A DNA stretch of 64,000 nucleotides from Oscarella lobularis (Eukaryota; Porifera; Homoscleromorpha; Homosclerophorida; Oscarellidae): the NCBI RefSeq assembly GCF_947507565.1, contig NC_089193.1:558001-622000 (forward strand), written 5' to 3'. This document shows, piece by piece, positions 53,533 to 62,873 of this stretch. How positions within the stretch are numbered: position 1 is the stretch's first letter; each line of letters opens with the position of its first letter. The position numbers were made by a program, and so were the translations under genes. Below the pieces are notes generated by a model. The model saw only the letters and a list, made by a program, of their open reading frames with translations, searched no databases and had not been told where the DNA came from.

Positions 53533-56500
53533 ATGGCGGACGGCGACGGAGCCCCGGCGGTCGCGCACAAAATCGTTGCGTACCCGCAACCCTTCGAAGA
53601 CGGCGATGTTGAAGATTGGATCGTCCACTTCAATCAATGCGCCCACGCGAATCATTGGAACGCCGATATGAAGGCGAGAGCGGCACCGGCGTATTTGCGC
53701 GGAAGAGCGGCGCTGATTTACCAAGATTTCGGCGACACGGAGACAGACACATGGGACCACTTGAGCGCCGCTCTCACGAGGGCGTTTGCACCTGATACGG
53801 CGGAACGACGGCGAATTGCTCGTCAGTACCTGTTCAGCCACGGAGAGACGCTTCGCTGGGACCCAAGTCAGCCGCTGCAGAAGTATGTGCGACGGATAAC
53901 GAAACTCGTGGAGAAAGGCTTTCCCGACTTGGCCGATGACGCGAAGGAAAACATGCTAATTGAGCGATTTACTGACGGCCTCCCAGACGAAATCGCGAGG
54001 GAATTGCAGCTGCACCCCGTACCGGAGAACACTCTACAGGCGACGATCAATCGAGCGGAGGAACTGTTGCTGTATGCGAAGCGAAAACAAGCGACGAGTT
54101 TTCGGGGAAAGGTTAAAACGGTTGCCGCGTTGGGAACCGAGAAAAAGCCCCCCTGGGAAAATTGGCCTCCTCATGCGATGCCGCCTACGGCGTTCGAGCC
54201 GACGGGACTGGATCTTGGCTACGCGGAGACGGGTCGGGCAGAGAAAAGGCACGGCAGCGAGAGACAAGGCGGCGGAGATACGGATCGTTTGGCGTCGGCG
54301 CTGCTGAAATTGGAGGAGCGACTATCGCGACTGGAGACGAGTGCACAAGCCGGAAGCGTTAATGCGGTAAGCCACGCGGGAGGCACGTCCCATGGGACTC
54401 CGAACACGGGTGGCGCGAGAGCTCGAGTGTGTTTCAAGTGCAATCAGCCTGGGCATATTGCGCGCGATTGTCCGGCATCCGCGGCGAGCGGACAACCCGA
54501 GGGCAACGCGCCGAAGAGTGACCGCCCGCCTCCAATATGTTTTCGATGTAACAAACCCGGTCATATCGCCCGATATTGCAGAGCGCCAGCCCCTGTTGCG
54601 GCGCAAGCCGATCCCCAAGCACAAGGCGATAGTGCGAGTACGAAGTCGCAGTTAGTGCGAGCGTTCGATACGGTCTGTCACGTTCGCGGTACGATTAGTT
54701 CGGTTGTAGCCGAAGGAAAAGTCGGCGGAACGGAGGTCGAATTTCTAATCGATACTGGAGCGGGACCTTCCCTTCTTCCCATGAGCCTAGTTGAGGACGC
54801 CGCTAAGATTCATGGGCGAGCGCAAGTCTTGGGAATCAGTGGGACCCCGATCGATATTGTTGGAAAGCTCTCGGCGCGCGTTGAGTTGGGAAAATGGTCG
54901 GTTGTACACGAATTTCTCGTTACGACTCTCGATTTAAAAGGGCCGGTTCTGGGACTCGATTTCCTGATGCCGAATAACATGCAAGTGAAGTGTATACAGC
55001 GCGAACCGACCCTAGTGTGGCCTAAAGGCAGAATTCCGCTGGTTACCAATGTCTCGGACAACGAACCGCTGTTCGTTGCGCTGGTCGAAGACGTGACGCT
55101 TCGAGGAGACGAAATTGCGGTCGTTCGCGCGCGAGTAATCGACAAAAAGGGAAACCCAGTACGTCCGAAAGGCGTTCGGTTAGTGGAGTTTCACGCGAGA
55201 TTCGTCGAGAATAGGGGCGTTGTCACGGCACGCGCGTTGGTCGATACGAGCGACGGGACAGTTCCAGTACAGTTAGTTGGCCTTCATGGGAATGAATTGG
55301 TTCTGCGAAAGCACACGCGAATCGGCGAGCTGGCCGGTATCGAAGAAGTCGTTTGTGCGATGTCGGCGACGGAAGATAAACAGACGGACACCGCCCCGAG
55401 CGCCCCGGATGAAATGAGTTTAGAAGAATTTATATCGCGCTTCGATTGGAGTGATACTACGTTGACCGAAAAAGAAAAGAAACGCCTTTGCGCTCTTCTG
55501 TGGAACTTTCGCGACCGTTTTGCGCTGCGCCCAGGTGAAGTGGGTCGTACAGATCGTGTTACACACACGATACCGACGGGGGATGCTGCCCCGATCAAGC
55601 AGGCGCCCAGGCGAGCGCCTCACGCGCTCCGCTCAGTCGTGGAAAATCAAGTTGAAGATATGCTTGCAAAAGGAATTATTCGAGAATCTACCAGTCCGTG
55701 GGCTTCGCCGATTGTGCTCGTGCGGAAACGCGATGGCAGTTTCCGGTTTTGCATTGATTACCGGAAGGTGAATGCGGTGACAGTGAAAGTCTCGTTCCCC
55801 TTGCCACGCATCGACAACACTTTTGACGCGTTGGGCGGCGCACGAATATATACGACGCTTGATTTGGCTACTGGCTACTGGCAAGTGATAGTCGCTGAGA
55901 AGGACAAGCCGAAAACCGCTTTTACGACGACTCGAGGTCTGTATGAATTCAACGTGATGCCATTCGGGTTAACGAATGCACCAGCGACGTTTCAGCGTCT
56001 AATGGATAGAGTTCTCAACGGACTTACGTACGAGCAATGCCTGGTGTACCTAGACGACGTCATTGTGTTCTCTCCCGACTTCGACGCGCATTTGAAGCAT
56101 CTGAACGCTGTTTTTGAATGCATATCCGACGCAGGGTTGAAGCTGAAGCCAAGTAAATGCATGTTTGGGCGCGAGAAAGTTGATTACCTGGGACACGTTG
56201 TTTCGGCGAAGGGCGTGAGCGTACAGCCGCAGAAAGTGAAGGCGGTGACAGAATTTCCGGTTCCGACGACGGTAACGCAACTCCGCAGCTTTTTGAGTCT
56301 TGCCGGATACTATCGACGTTTTATACCGCGGTTTTCTTTGATTTCGTCGCCTTTGAATGAGTTACTGAAGAAGGGTCAGCAATTTGTCTGGACAGATAAG
56401 TGTCAAGAAGGATTCGAGACTCTGAAAGCAAGGCTGACAAGTGCTCCTATTTTGGCGTTTCCCCTACTGGACCGTCCGTTTCGTCTGGCTACTGATGCGT

Positions 56501-58398
56501 CGGGTACCGCACTCGGCGCGGTTTTGTTGCAGCTAACCAATGCCGGCGACGAGGTCGTCATTGCTTATGCGAGTTGCACTATGAGTCGTGAGGAACGCAA
56601 ATATTCTACGATTGAAAGAGAAGGACTTGCTTTAGTTTGGGCAGTCAAGCATTTTCGCGTCTACCTCTGGTCTCGTGAGTTTACGCTCGTTACTGATCAC
56701 TGTCCCCTAAAATGGCTCAAGTCTATGAAAGATCCAACTGGCAGAATTGGTCGTTGGCTGTTGCTTCTGGAGGAATATCCGTATACGATCGAACATCGTT
56801 TGGGTAAGAAAAACGCCAATGCCGACGCGCTGTCCCGCACAACTGCTGAAATGCCTAAATCTGGGGCTGATGACGGCTCCAGTCGGGTGGACCAGATTTT
56901 TGATTTGATTGCAACCCCAGCGATGGATGCCGAAGTTGAAGAGGGAGAGGAAGAGAAACGTGATGAAGAGGGTGATGAAGCTACTCCTGAAAGTGAACCG
57001 GAAGTAGAGCAAGAAAGGGCTGCCGTGAACGCAGTTGGAATCCTGCCGAACTGGTCGTCTGAAGAGCTAGCCAAAAAGCAGAAGGAAGATGCAGTTCTTG
57101 GAGAAGTTCGACGTTGTTTTCCAGGAGAAAAGCCACCGCACGCTGGAAAATGGGCAAGCGACACCAAGTTGAACCAGTGTCGTCTCAGCTGGCACTCGTT
57201 CTTAGTCGAGGACGACGTGCTGTACAAGAAGGCAAAAGTAAGAACGGGAACCAGGGTAGAAGAGAAGAAGCTGTTGGTTGTCCCCGGCGCAATCGTTCGC
57301 GAGATCCTGAGGCAGTTGCATGGCGCACATGGTCATATGGGTGAAACCCGCACGCGAGAGTTAGTGAAGCAGCACTTCTGGTGGCCCTCGTACTCCCTAG
57401 ACGTTGTGGAGTATGTGCAAAAGTGTCCCGCCTGTGAACAGAGGAGGGAGCCAATAGGAACCGTCCGAGCCGATATGCAGAGTATCCCCGTAGGCAAGCC
57501 GTTTGAAATGTGGGGCATGGACTACGTAGGCAAGATTACCGAGACGAGCAACGGGAACAAACACCTGTTAGTGATAACAGACTACTTTACCAAATGGGCT
57601 GAAGCTTTTGCCGTACCTGACCAAACCGCTGTCACGACCGCTAGAGTTCTTTTTGAGAACGTATTCTCCCGATTTGGGCCCCCAGCTGTATTGCATTCTG
57701 ACCAAGGCCAAAATTTCGCGTCAAACGTGATGAAGAACTTGTACGCATTGCTCGGGATTGAGAAAACGCGAACCACCACGTACCATCCCCAATGCGATGG
57801 CATGGTAGAAAGATTGAACAAGACTCTCATCGAGATGCTGTCGAAAGTAGTTGCTGAGAATCAGAGAGACTGGGATACTAAATTAGGAGCAGTTCTTTGG
57901 GCTTACCGAACGTCGAAGCATGCAACGACTGGAGAGACGCCGTATACGCTGGTTTACGGTAGAGAGCCTCGACTACCCGCGTCTGCGATGTATGAAATTA
58001 ATTGGCATGACGTGACGACGACGACCGAGTATGGAGACGAATTGAAACGCCAACTGGCTTCTCTGGAGGATAACGTGGCTTTGAGAATTGAGAAGGCTCA
58101 AGCGGACCAGAAGAGAGCCTACGATGAGAAGGCAGATAAAGTTCCTGAATACAAGAAAGGCGAACTGATTTGGCTGAGAAACTCGCAAGTTAAGAAAGGT
58201 ACCAGTAAGAAACTCGCAGTCCGATACGTGGGCCCTTACGTAGTGACCGAAGTTGTGAACCCCCTGAACGTAAAAGTGCGCAAACTAGAAGGCGGATCGT
58301 CTAAACGAGTGCATGTGAACCGGATTAAGAAATGTTACTTTTGGCCAGCGGCACGTCCGGAAGATGAAACTCAGAGATTTGAAGAATCTGAGCTTTGA
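53533..58398 (+). CDS. Gag-Pol polyprotein of the Ty3/gypsy element
   Basis: One open frame of 1,621 residues. A Gag capsid-like region lies at about 30-180, followed by two CCHC zinc knuckles (CFKCNQPGHIARDC near 300 and CFRCNKPGHIARYC near 335). An aspartic protease with LIDTGAGPS lies near 403, and reverse transcriptase with YLDDVIVFS near 839. RNase H has ATDASGTALGAV near 986. The integrase has an HHCC zinc-binding N-terminus (1262-1302) and catalytic residues in WGMDYVG, HSDQGQNF and MVERLNKTL (about 1326, 1388 and 1423). Gag and Pol are fused with no frame shift between them. All catalytic residues that I can check are present. The frame ends at TGA 58396-58398, but the same frame reopens at once. 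Confidence 0.95.
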   Translation: MADGDGAPAVAHKIVAYPQPFEDGDVEDWIVHFNQCAHANHWNADMKARAAPAYLRGRAALIYQDFGDTETDTWDHLSAALTRAFAPDTAERRRIARQYLFSHGETLRWDPSQPLQKYVRRITKLVEKGFPDLADDAKENMLIERFTDGLPDEIARELQLHPVPENTLQATINRAEELLLYAKRKQATSFRGKVKTVAALGTEKKPPWENWPPHAMPPTAFEPTGLDLGYAETGRAEKRHGSERQGGGDTDRLASALLKLEERLSRLETSAQAGSVNAVSHAGGTSHGTPNTGGARARVCFKCNQPGHIARDCPASAASGQPEGNAPKSDRPPPICFRCNKPGHIARYCRAPAPVAAQADPQAQGDSASTKSQLVRAFDTVCHVRGTISSVVAEGKVGGTEVEFLIDTGAGPSLLPMSLVEDAAKIHGRAQVLGISGTPIDIVGKLSARVELGKWSVVHEFLVTTLDLKGPVLGLDFLMPNNMQVKCIQREPTLVWPKGRIPLVTNVSDNEPLFVALVEDVTLRGDEIAVVRARVIDKKGNPVRPKGVRLVEFHARFVENRGVVTARALVDTSDGTVPVQLVGLHGNELVLRKHTRIGELAGIEEVVCAMSATEDKQTDTAPSAPDEMSLEEFISRFDWSDTTLTEKEKKRLCALLWNFRDRFALRPGEVGRTDRVTHTIPTGDAAPIKQAPRRAPHALRSVVENQVEDMLAKGIIRESTSPWASPIVLVRKRDGSFRFCIDYRKVNAVTVKVSFPLPRIDNTFDALGGARIYTTLDLATGYWQVIVAEKDKPKTAFTTTRGLYEFNVMPFGLTNAPATFQRLMDRVLNGLTYEQCLVYLDDVIVFSPDFDAHLKHLNAVFECISDAGLKLKPSKCMFGREKVDYLGHVVSAKGVSVQPQKVKAVTEFPVPTTVTQLRSFLSLAGYYRRFIPRFSLISSPLNELLKKGQQFVWTDKCQEGFETLKARLTSAPILAFPLLDRPFRLATDASGTALGAVLLQLTNAGDEVVIAYASCTMSREERKYSTIEREGLALVWAVKHFRVYLWSREFTLVTDHCPLKWLKSMKDPTGRIGRWLLLLEEYPYTIEHRLGKKNANADALSRTTAEMPKSGADDGSSRVDQIFDLIATPAMDAEVEEGEEEKRDEEGDEATPESEPEVEQERAAVNAVGILPNWSSEELAKKQKEDAVLGEVRRCFPGEKPPHAGKWASDTKLNQCRLSWHSFLVEDDVLYKKAKVRTGTRVEEKKLLVVPGAIVREILRQLHGAHGHMGETRTRELVKQHFWWPSYSLDVVEYVQKCPACEQRREPIGTVRADMQSIPVGKPFEMWGMDYVGKITETSNGNKHLLVITDYFTKWAEAFAVPDQTAVTTARVLFENVFSRFGPPAVLHSDQGQNFASNVMKNLYALLGIEKTRTTTYHPQCDGMVERLNKTLIEMLSKVVAENQRDWDTKLGAVLWAYRTSKHATTGETPYTLVYGREPRLPASAMYEINWHDVTTTTEYGDELKRQLASLEDNVALRIEKAQADQKRAYDEKADKVPEYKKGELIWLRNSQVKKGTSKKLAVRYVGPYVVTEVVNPLNVKVRKLEGGSSKRVHVNRIKKCYFWPAARPEDETQRFEESEL

Positions 58399-58725
58399 GG
58401 TCGTGACCCCGTGCAGAACGTCGACGAGAGCTTGATGCAATTAGTGATTCCTGAAAACGCGTTTGTACCCGAGTACCCATTTGATGACGACGATGAAGTT
58501 GTCAGGCGACCAAACGAGTTCGTACCAATGAACGAAGTTGGTGATGCCGGTGAAGAGATTGCGAGAGATGTGCCCGTTGTGAGAGATGCTGAAGTCGGAG
58601 TGGCTCAGCCTCGCCAGTCGGCCAGACGGAGGCGCCCACCAGTCCGCTTCGGATTCGAGGAAGAAGTCGACGCCTATACGGTTGTCGATCCAAGCGAAGA
58701 CGATGATGACGAGTGGAGTTTGTGA
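58399..58725 (+). CDS. Acidic tail ORF in frame after the Gag-Pol stop
   Basis: The frame stays open for 109 codons directly after the TGA at 58396 with no other stop, in the same phase as pol. It encodes an acidic stretch (PFDDDDEVVRRP) and a basic patch (RQSARRRRPPVRFG) and ends DDDDEWSL. It looks like the natural C-terminal tail of integrase, cut off either by a nonsense mutation or by a stop that is sometimes read through. No start codon in good context lies near its beginning. Confidence 0.6.
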   Translation, partial: GRDPVQNVDESLMQLVIPENAFVPEYPFDDDDEVVRRPNEFVPMNEVGDAGEEIARDVPVVRDAEVGVAQPRQSARRRRPPVRFGFEEEVDAYTVVDPSEDDDDEWSL

Positions 58726-58732
58726 GTGAGAG

Positions 58733-58808
58733 AAGTCGAGTTGTGAGTTGTGAGAGAAGATGAGTGTGAGAGAAGATGAGTGTGAGAGAAGCTGAGTGTG
58801 AGGTGAGA
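58733..58808. repeat. GTGAGAGAAGATGA tandem repeat inside the LTR element
   Basis: About four or five imperfect units of 14-18 bp (GTGTGAGAGAAGATGA and variants) lie between the tail ORF and the 3' LTR. Confidence 0.8.
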
Positions 58809-58940
58809 GACTCTTTAGATTTGTGTGCTTAGGCGTTTGTCTGTTCTCTTTGTCTATCTGTCCAGTTGTGTTTTTCGGAAATAGTTGTCAATCATTGTGT
58901 TAGCTAAGAACTGTTAGGGGCTTAACTTAGAGGGGAGGAA

Positions 58941-59133
58941 TGTGAGAATTGGGAAGTCCGGGACTGCAGCCTGTGACGTACCAAATGCCCCTCCTCCTAG
59001 GTAGGTATATAAGGACGTGCATGACGTACTTACTGTGACTTTTTCGTTGTGGTTTGGATTTGTCTCTTCTGTACACCGCGGTCTATAATATAAAAAGTCG
59101 TGAGACACAACCAGGGCCTTGAAAGGCACGACA
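58941..59133 (+). repeat. 3' LTR
   Basis: 193 bp, nearly identical to the 5' LTR (two differences). It is preceded directly by the polypurine tract and followed by the TATA target duplication. Confidence 0.95.
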
Positions 59134-59137
59134 TATA

Positions 59138-59348
59138 GGCGGCCTGTTTTGAGGGTAAAAAAGCGTCGGAGAACTTCGTGAAGGCGGCAGCGCGATCGGA
59201 CGAACAAGAGAAGGATAAGGAAGGAATTGCTATTAGTAAGGGAAAGATTGGCGGTATTTGCGGTGGGAAATCGATGCGAAGGAGCAAATCTTGCGGATGC
59301 GGCGTGAATTGGAAGAGGCGATTAAGCAATTGAAGAAAATACCATCAG
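59138..59348 (+). other. Exon-like coiled-coil segment after the LTR element
   Basis: After TTTTGAG at 59157, one frame reads ASENFVKAAARSDEQEKDKEG, and a second frame, from about 59255, reads RWEIDAKEQILRMRRELEE, a strong coiled-coil pattern. A donor-like GTTTTTTT follows at 59349. The two frames could be joined by a short intron beginning at GTAAGGG or GTATTTG. It might be the downstream part of the host gene interrupted by the LTR insertion. Confidence 0.3.
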
Positions 59349-59590
59349 GTTTTTTTTTGTTGTTTTCTTTGTTGACGCTCCGTTGGCTGTTGCTGCTGAA
59401 TGGGATTTTGCTTAGGTTAGGACGAGGGGTGATGACACTCAGTTTTTTTCTTATTCTTCTTGTGTTTTTGTCTGTTGTTCGAAACTAGATGGAATGAACG
59501 CAATCGTGTTTTCATTTTTGTAAGCTGACTATCTTTCAATTTTTCTCAAAATCCTGGTTGAAAGTAAGTTTTTCGTATACATGTCTGTTC

Positions 59591-59673
59591 TAAGTTCCCG
59601 GATTAATCGACCAGCGCCCCCATTTTCCAAATCTTGGAAAATGTGGGCGGTGGTCGATTAATCCGGGAACTTA
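59591..59673. repeat. 83-bp foldback element
   Basis: The arms, which begin TAAGTTCCCGGATTAATCG at 59591, pair over 39 bp with two or three mismatches around a 5-base loop. It is probably a foldback or MITE-type element. Confidence 0.85.
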
Positions 59674-59996
59674 CAATATATACGAAGAAGCATAGATGAT
59701 GTAAGCGCAAGAGTATGCTTCAAACATGAAACACATGAAAAACGGCAATTTTATTCGTCTTTTTATTGCGCAACAGTTTGTGAACGTACACTTAAAATTA
59801 ATAAACGAGTACTACCAATCTACGCAATCAGTACGTCGAATGCGTTCTCTAAAACGACCAGTCCTACCAACACACTCGCGAGTTTACATGGCATCTATAA
59901 TAGAGAGAATGAGATGAGATATGCCATCCCTCTACTTTATATAAATGTTACCTATCTATCTCATTTATATTAGGCTCTCTCTCCAAAGAGATGAAG

Positions 59997-61031
59997 TCAG
60001 AAGAGGAATTTCTTTGCTATTGAGGTTGTCTTGGTTACCGTTTTTTGCACCTTGTCGACGATGACATTGATTCCAATCCCCCATGAGGGAAGGGATTTCC
60101 ATGTCTCCCACCTCTTTTCCCACTTCTTTTCCTGCTCGCTTTTCATTTCCAAAAACTCTCCGTACTTTTTAATGTATTCTCGCTCCTCTATTTGCTCAAG
60201 AGTTTCGTCGACACTTTTGGAATTCTTTTTGAATTCAAACATCATTGCGCATTGTGGTGAAATGAAGACCAAGTCCGGTCTAACTCCTTCTTCAAGGACC
60301 TGTTCACACCCCAGATGAGACGAACCTGGCCCAAAAACATTTTTGGCACCAGTGTATATTGACTGATAGAAACCTTTCGTTTCTCGCATTGCTTCATCTT
60401 CTACGTCTTTCCTGCCCTCCACCAAAGTGGCAAACGTCTCTGCAAATTTAGGAATATCTCCCTTTATCAGGGCAATCCGCATTTCTCTCATTTTAGTGGC
60501 AGTAGACTCATCTTCAAACAAGTCATAGAGCGCATCCTCAGTATAAAGTGCTTCCGCACACTCTCATTCGTGAAAGGAACGCCTGATTCGTTCTCGGAAG
60601 TAAGCCGACGCCGAAGAATACCAAACTCCCACAGTAGAAGACGCATTTGGCTATATTCTCTCGCGTTGAGACGAAACATTGGAGAAATAAAGTAACATTC
60701 CCCAATAGAACACCGTCCTAGATTCTGTTGAAGTAATTGAGTGTCGATACGCGTAGAGAATCTCCTGGCCATAGAGTAACTCCTCTTAACAAATCGCTCA
60801 TTTAACTGGTGTGCTCCTTTACATGTAACAGCTCTTCTATTCTTTTCATATCCCTTCTTCATTATTAGAGTCTCCGTGTCTAGTGTTCCAATTCACAGCT
60901 GATTGCCCTATCAACAAATTATTTATTGCAAAACACATAAACAATTCTGCTTTACTTTCAAGCGATTTGTTTCCGGCTCTTTCCGCCCGAGAGTCGACTA
61001 CGTCCACGTGATCATTCTCGAAACGCTTCAA
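59997..61031 (-). pseudogene. PD-(D/E)XK nuclease-like gene, frame broken
   Basis: The minus-strand frame 60521-59997 encodes EDESTATKMREMRIALIKGD, a Phe- and Glu-rich helical region, then VRPDLVF and MMFEFKK, the D...ExK core of PD-(D/E)XK nuclease folds, as in the family paired with AAA-ATPase-like domains in DUF1703 proteins. Upstream, frame 60862-60488 carries SPMFRLNAREYSQMRLLLWEFGILRRRL, the expected preceding helical segment. The two overlap in different frames, with a one-base shift near 60560. Another fragment (61031-60846, FENDHVDVVDSRAERAGNK) lies further upstream in a third frame. The amino-terminal ATPase part is not found. Either a decayed copy of a repeat-like gene or a fragment; function cannot be assumed. 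Confidence 0.5.
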
Positions 61032-62873
61032 TCAAAATATTGAAAAATGATATACAGTGGTGTAAAATATTACCACTTTTCATTAACTGTGTCTACTCTT
61101 TTTTTGAGGATGGGAGAAATGATTGGCTCCACGTGAAAGACCTCCGTCAGCGTGAGAAGGTAAATTGTGATCGTCTCCTAAAAACTAGAATAGATAAAAG
61201 GAACAAAACACATCTACGGTAAATAAAAATCCTACACTTGTAATCATATCCACGCCTACACAATTAATAATTAAATCCAGCGAGAAGAAGTGTGACGACG
61301 TCGAAGCAAAGAAACAATTGCCTTGGCTCCACGTTTCAGAAGATCAATATTAGGGAAGTCTCTAAGTATGTGTTCATATATACAGGTACTCTCATCCGTG
61401 CCAACCCCAAAAGAGAGACGCAATCGCTTTTTTGAACGACATTCTCTCGTCTACGATTGTTTTCCGACCAATTGCTATTTATATAAAATTCGAGAAAACC
61501 AATGATAGGCACACTTCTTTCGAGCTCGAATCCTTCACCGTTGCCGCTAATCGTCGTCGTGTTGCATTCAATTGCAGGCGACTCGAAGCCTTTGATCGCT
61601 TCTCCTTGTCTAGGAGAGAAAGAGAAGAAGAGTTCGAGAACGAAAACGTCAGCGCGACACCTCTAAGGAGGCCTGGCGCTTCAAGAAGGATATCTCTCGT
61701 CAAAGTACCATCTGAGAGAGAAGTGGGATATCGAAAACAAAGGTAAACAAACCTGGAAACGCTGAAGCGACGAGAAAGACTGAAGTACAGTAACTCCCGT
61801 AGAGTCCCGTATCAAAAGTCGGATCCCGGACAGCTTCACGTGTTCCCTGCTTGACAGGGCCAGCCGCGCGTCAGTTATTTTGGAAGCATAGGTGATTAGC
61901 ATCTCTGGCACACAGCAGTTGCGGAGCGATCAAGTCGCACATAAGAACAAGAGAGGTTTGTTTGTTTTTTTTTCGGCTAATCTAATCTCGGACGGACATC
62001 ATCATATCCGGACAACGCGATTTTCTCGTCAACCGTACAATTTGAGAACAAAAGCCGCATATCGATCGAAAGCTCTATCGTTCCTCTATCTAATGCCGTT
62101 TAGATCGAGTACGCTGATCCGACCTGCGGTTGCAGAGAAAATCGAGTTTGAAAAGATCACTTCTGTATCAAAAGTCGGACACCCTTTTTTCTTCTAAACC
62201 GGATTCTCTTCGACAAGCGCATGTAAGTGGAATTATATGAAGATTCTAACGGCCGTATTAAAATAAAAGAAACAAAAGTGGCTAAAATTATAGACTTTTT
62301 TCACGGAAATCGTACTTGCAACCGTCGTTACTGAGCTTTTAACTCACTTTCGTAGATTGCATAGCATCGATTAATTAAGGCTCTTTGGAGTTTTTAACAA
62401 GCATTTCTGGTCGCTTAGACTTTTCTCATTTTCAAAAATTGAATTCGAATATTAAAAAAATTCTAAAAATGGCACAAGCGATCAGAAAGTATTGTTAAGA
62501 ACACCCGCAGAGCTCGGATTGGTTTCTCGCGATGGAAGAAACTAAAGTGATATTAGAAAAAGACGCCGTTCACACGTGTTGCTATAGTCACAGACCTAGG
62601 CAACACAGGTCTTGCCAATAAAATTACCACAGTTGACGTCTCCATGGTAACACACGTCTTGACCTTTCGTCAGAAAACCCCCTTCTTTTTCATCATAAAA
62701 TTCACTCGTGTTGCAATGGTCACAGACGTAGAAACAGAGCGATAAATGCATGTTTAAAATTTTGAGAACATACAGTAAAACAAAAACTACAGCTGTATCA
62801 GCAACGACAAAAACAACAAAAACTGCCATACGCAAAAGAATTGCTTCTTTCCTGAAAGTAGGCAACTTTACTG
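61032..62873. other. Gene-poor stretch upstream and downstream of broken or partial genes
   Basis: No confident gene. Overlapping frames at 61432-61746 are Arg/Glu-rich on one strand and Ser/Leu-rich on the other, without splice signals. A minus-strand frame at 62596-62865 has a hydrophobic run (MAVFVVFVVADTAVVFVLLY) and Cys residues, but it lies over short direct repeats such as GTCTGTGACxATxGCAACACG (62587 and 62709 regions, minus strand) and is probably chance. Confidence 0.45.

Larger units (their letters stand above)
53242..59133 (+). mobile_element. Ty3/gypsy LTR retrotransposon, nearly intact
   Basis: 5.9 kb with 193-194-bp LTRs about 99% identical, TG...CA ends and a 4-bp TATA target duplication (53238-53241 and 59134-59137). 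The order protease, reverse transcriptase, RNase H, integrase within pol is that of Ty3/gypsy. The primer binding site starts right after the LTR at 53436 (TTTGGTGACAGGAGT), and a polypurine tract AGAGGGGAGGAA lies at 58929-58940. No envelope gene is present. The LTR similarity implies a recent insertion. Confidence 0.95.

Noticed and set aside
54034-58188. Many minus-strand and alternate-frame ORFs across pol
   Set aside because: They are shadows of the GC-rich Gag-Pol frame.
61432-61746. Arg/Glu-rich 104-codon frame
   Set aside because: The opposite strand is equally open and no start context, splice site or motif supports it.
62596-62865. 89-codon minus-strand frame with a membrane-like run
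   Set aside because: It directly follows the kinase stop codon, overlies short direct repeats and has no splice partner.
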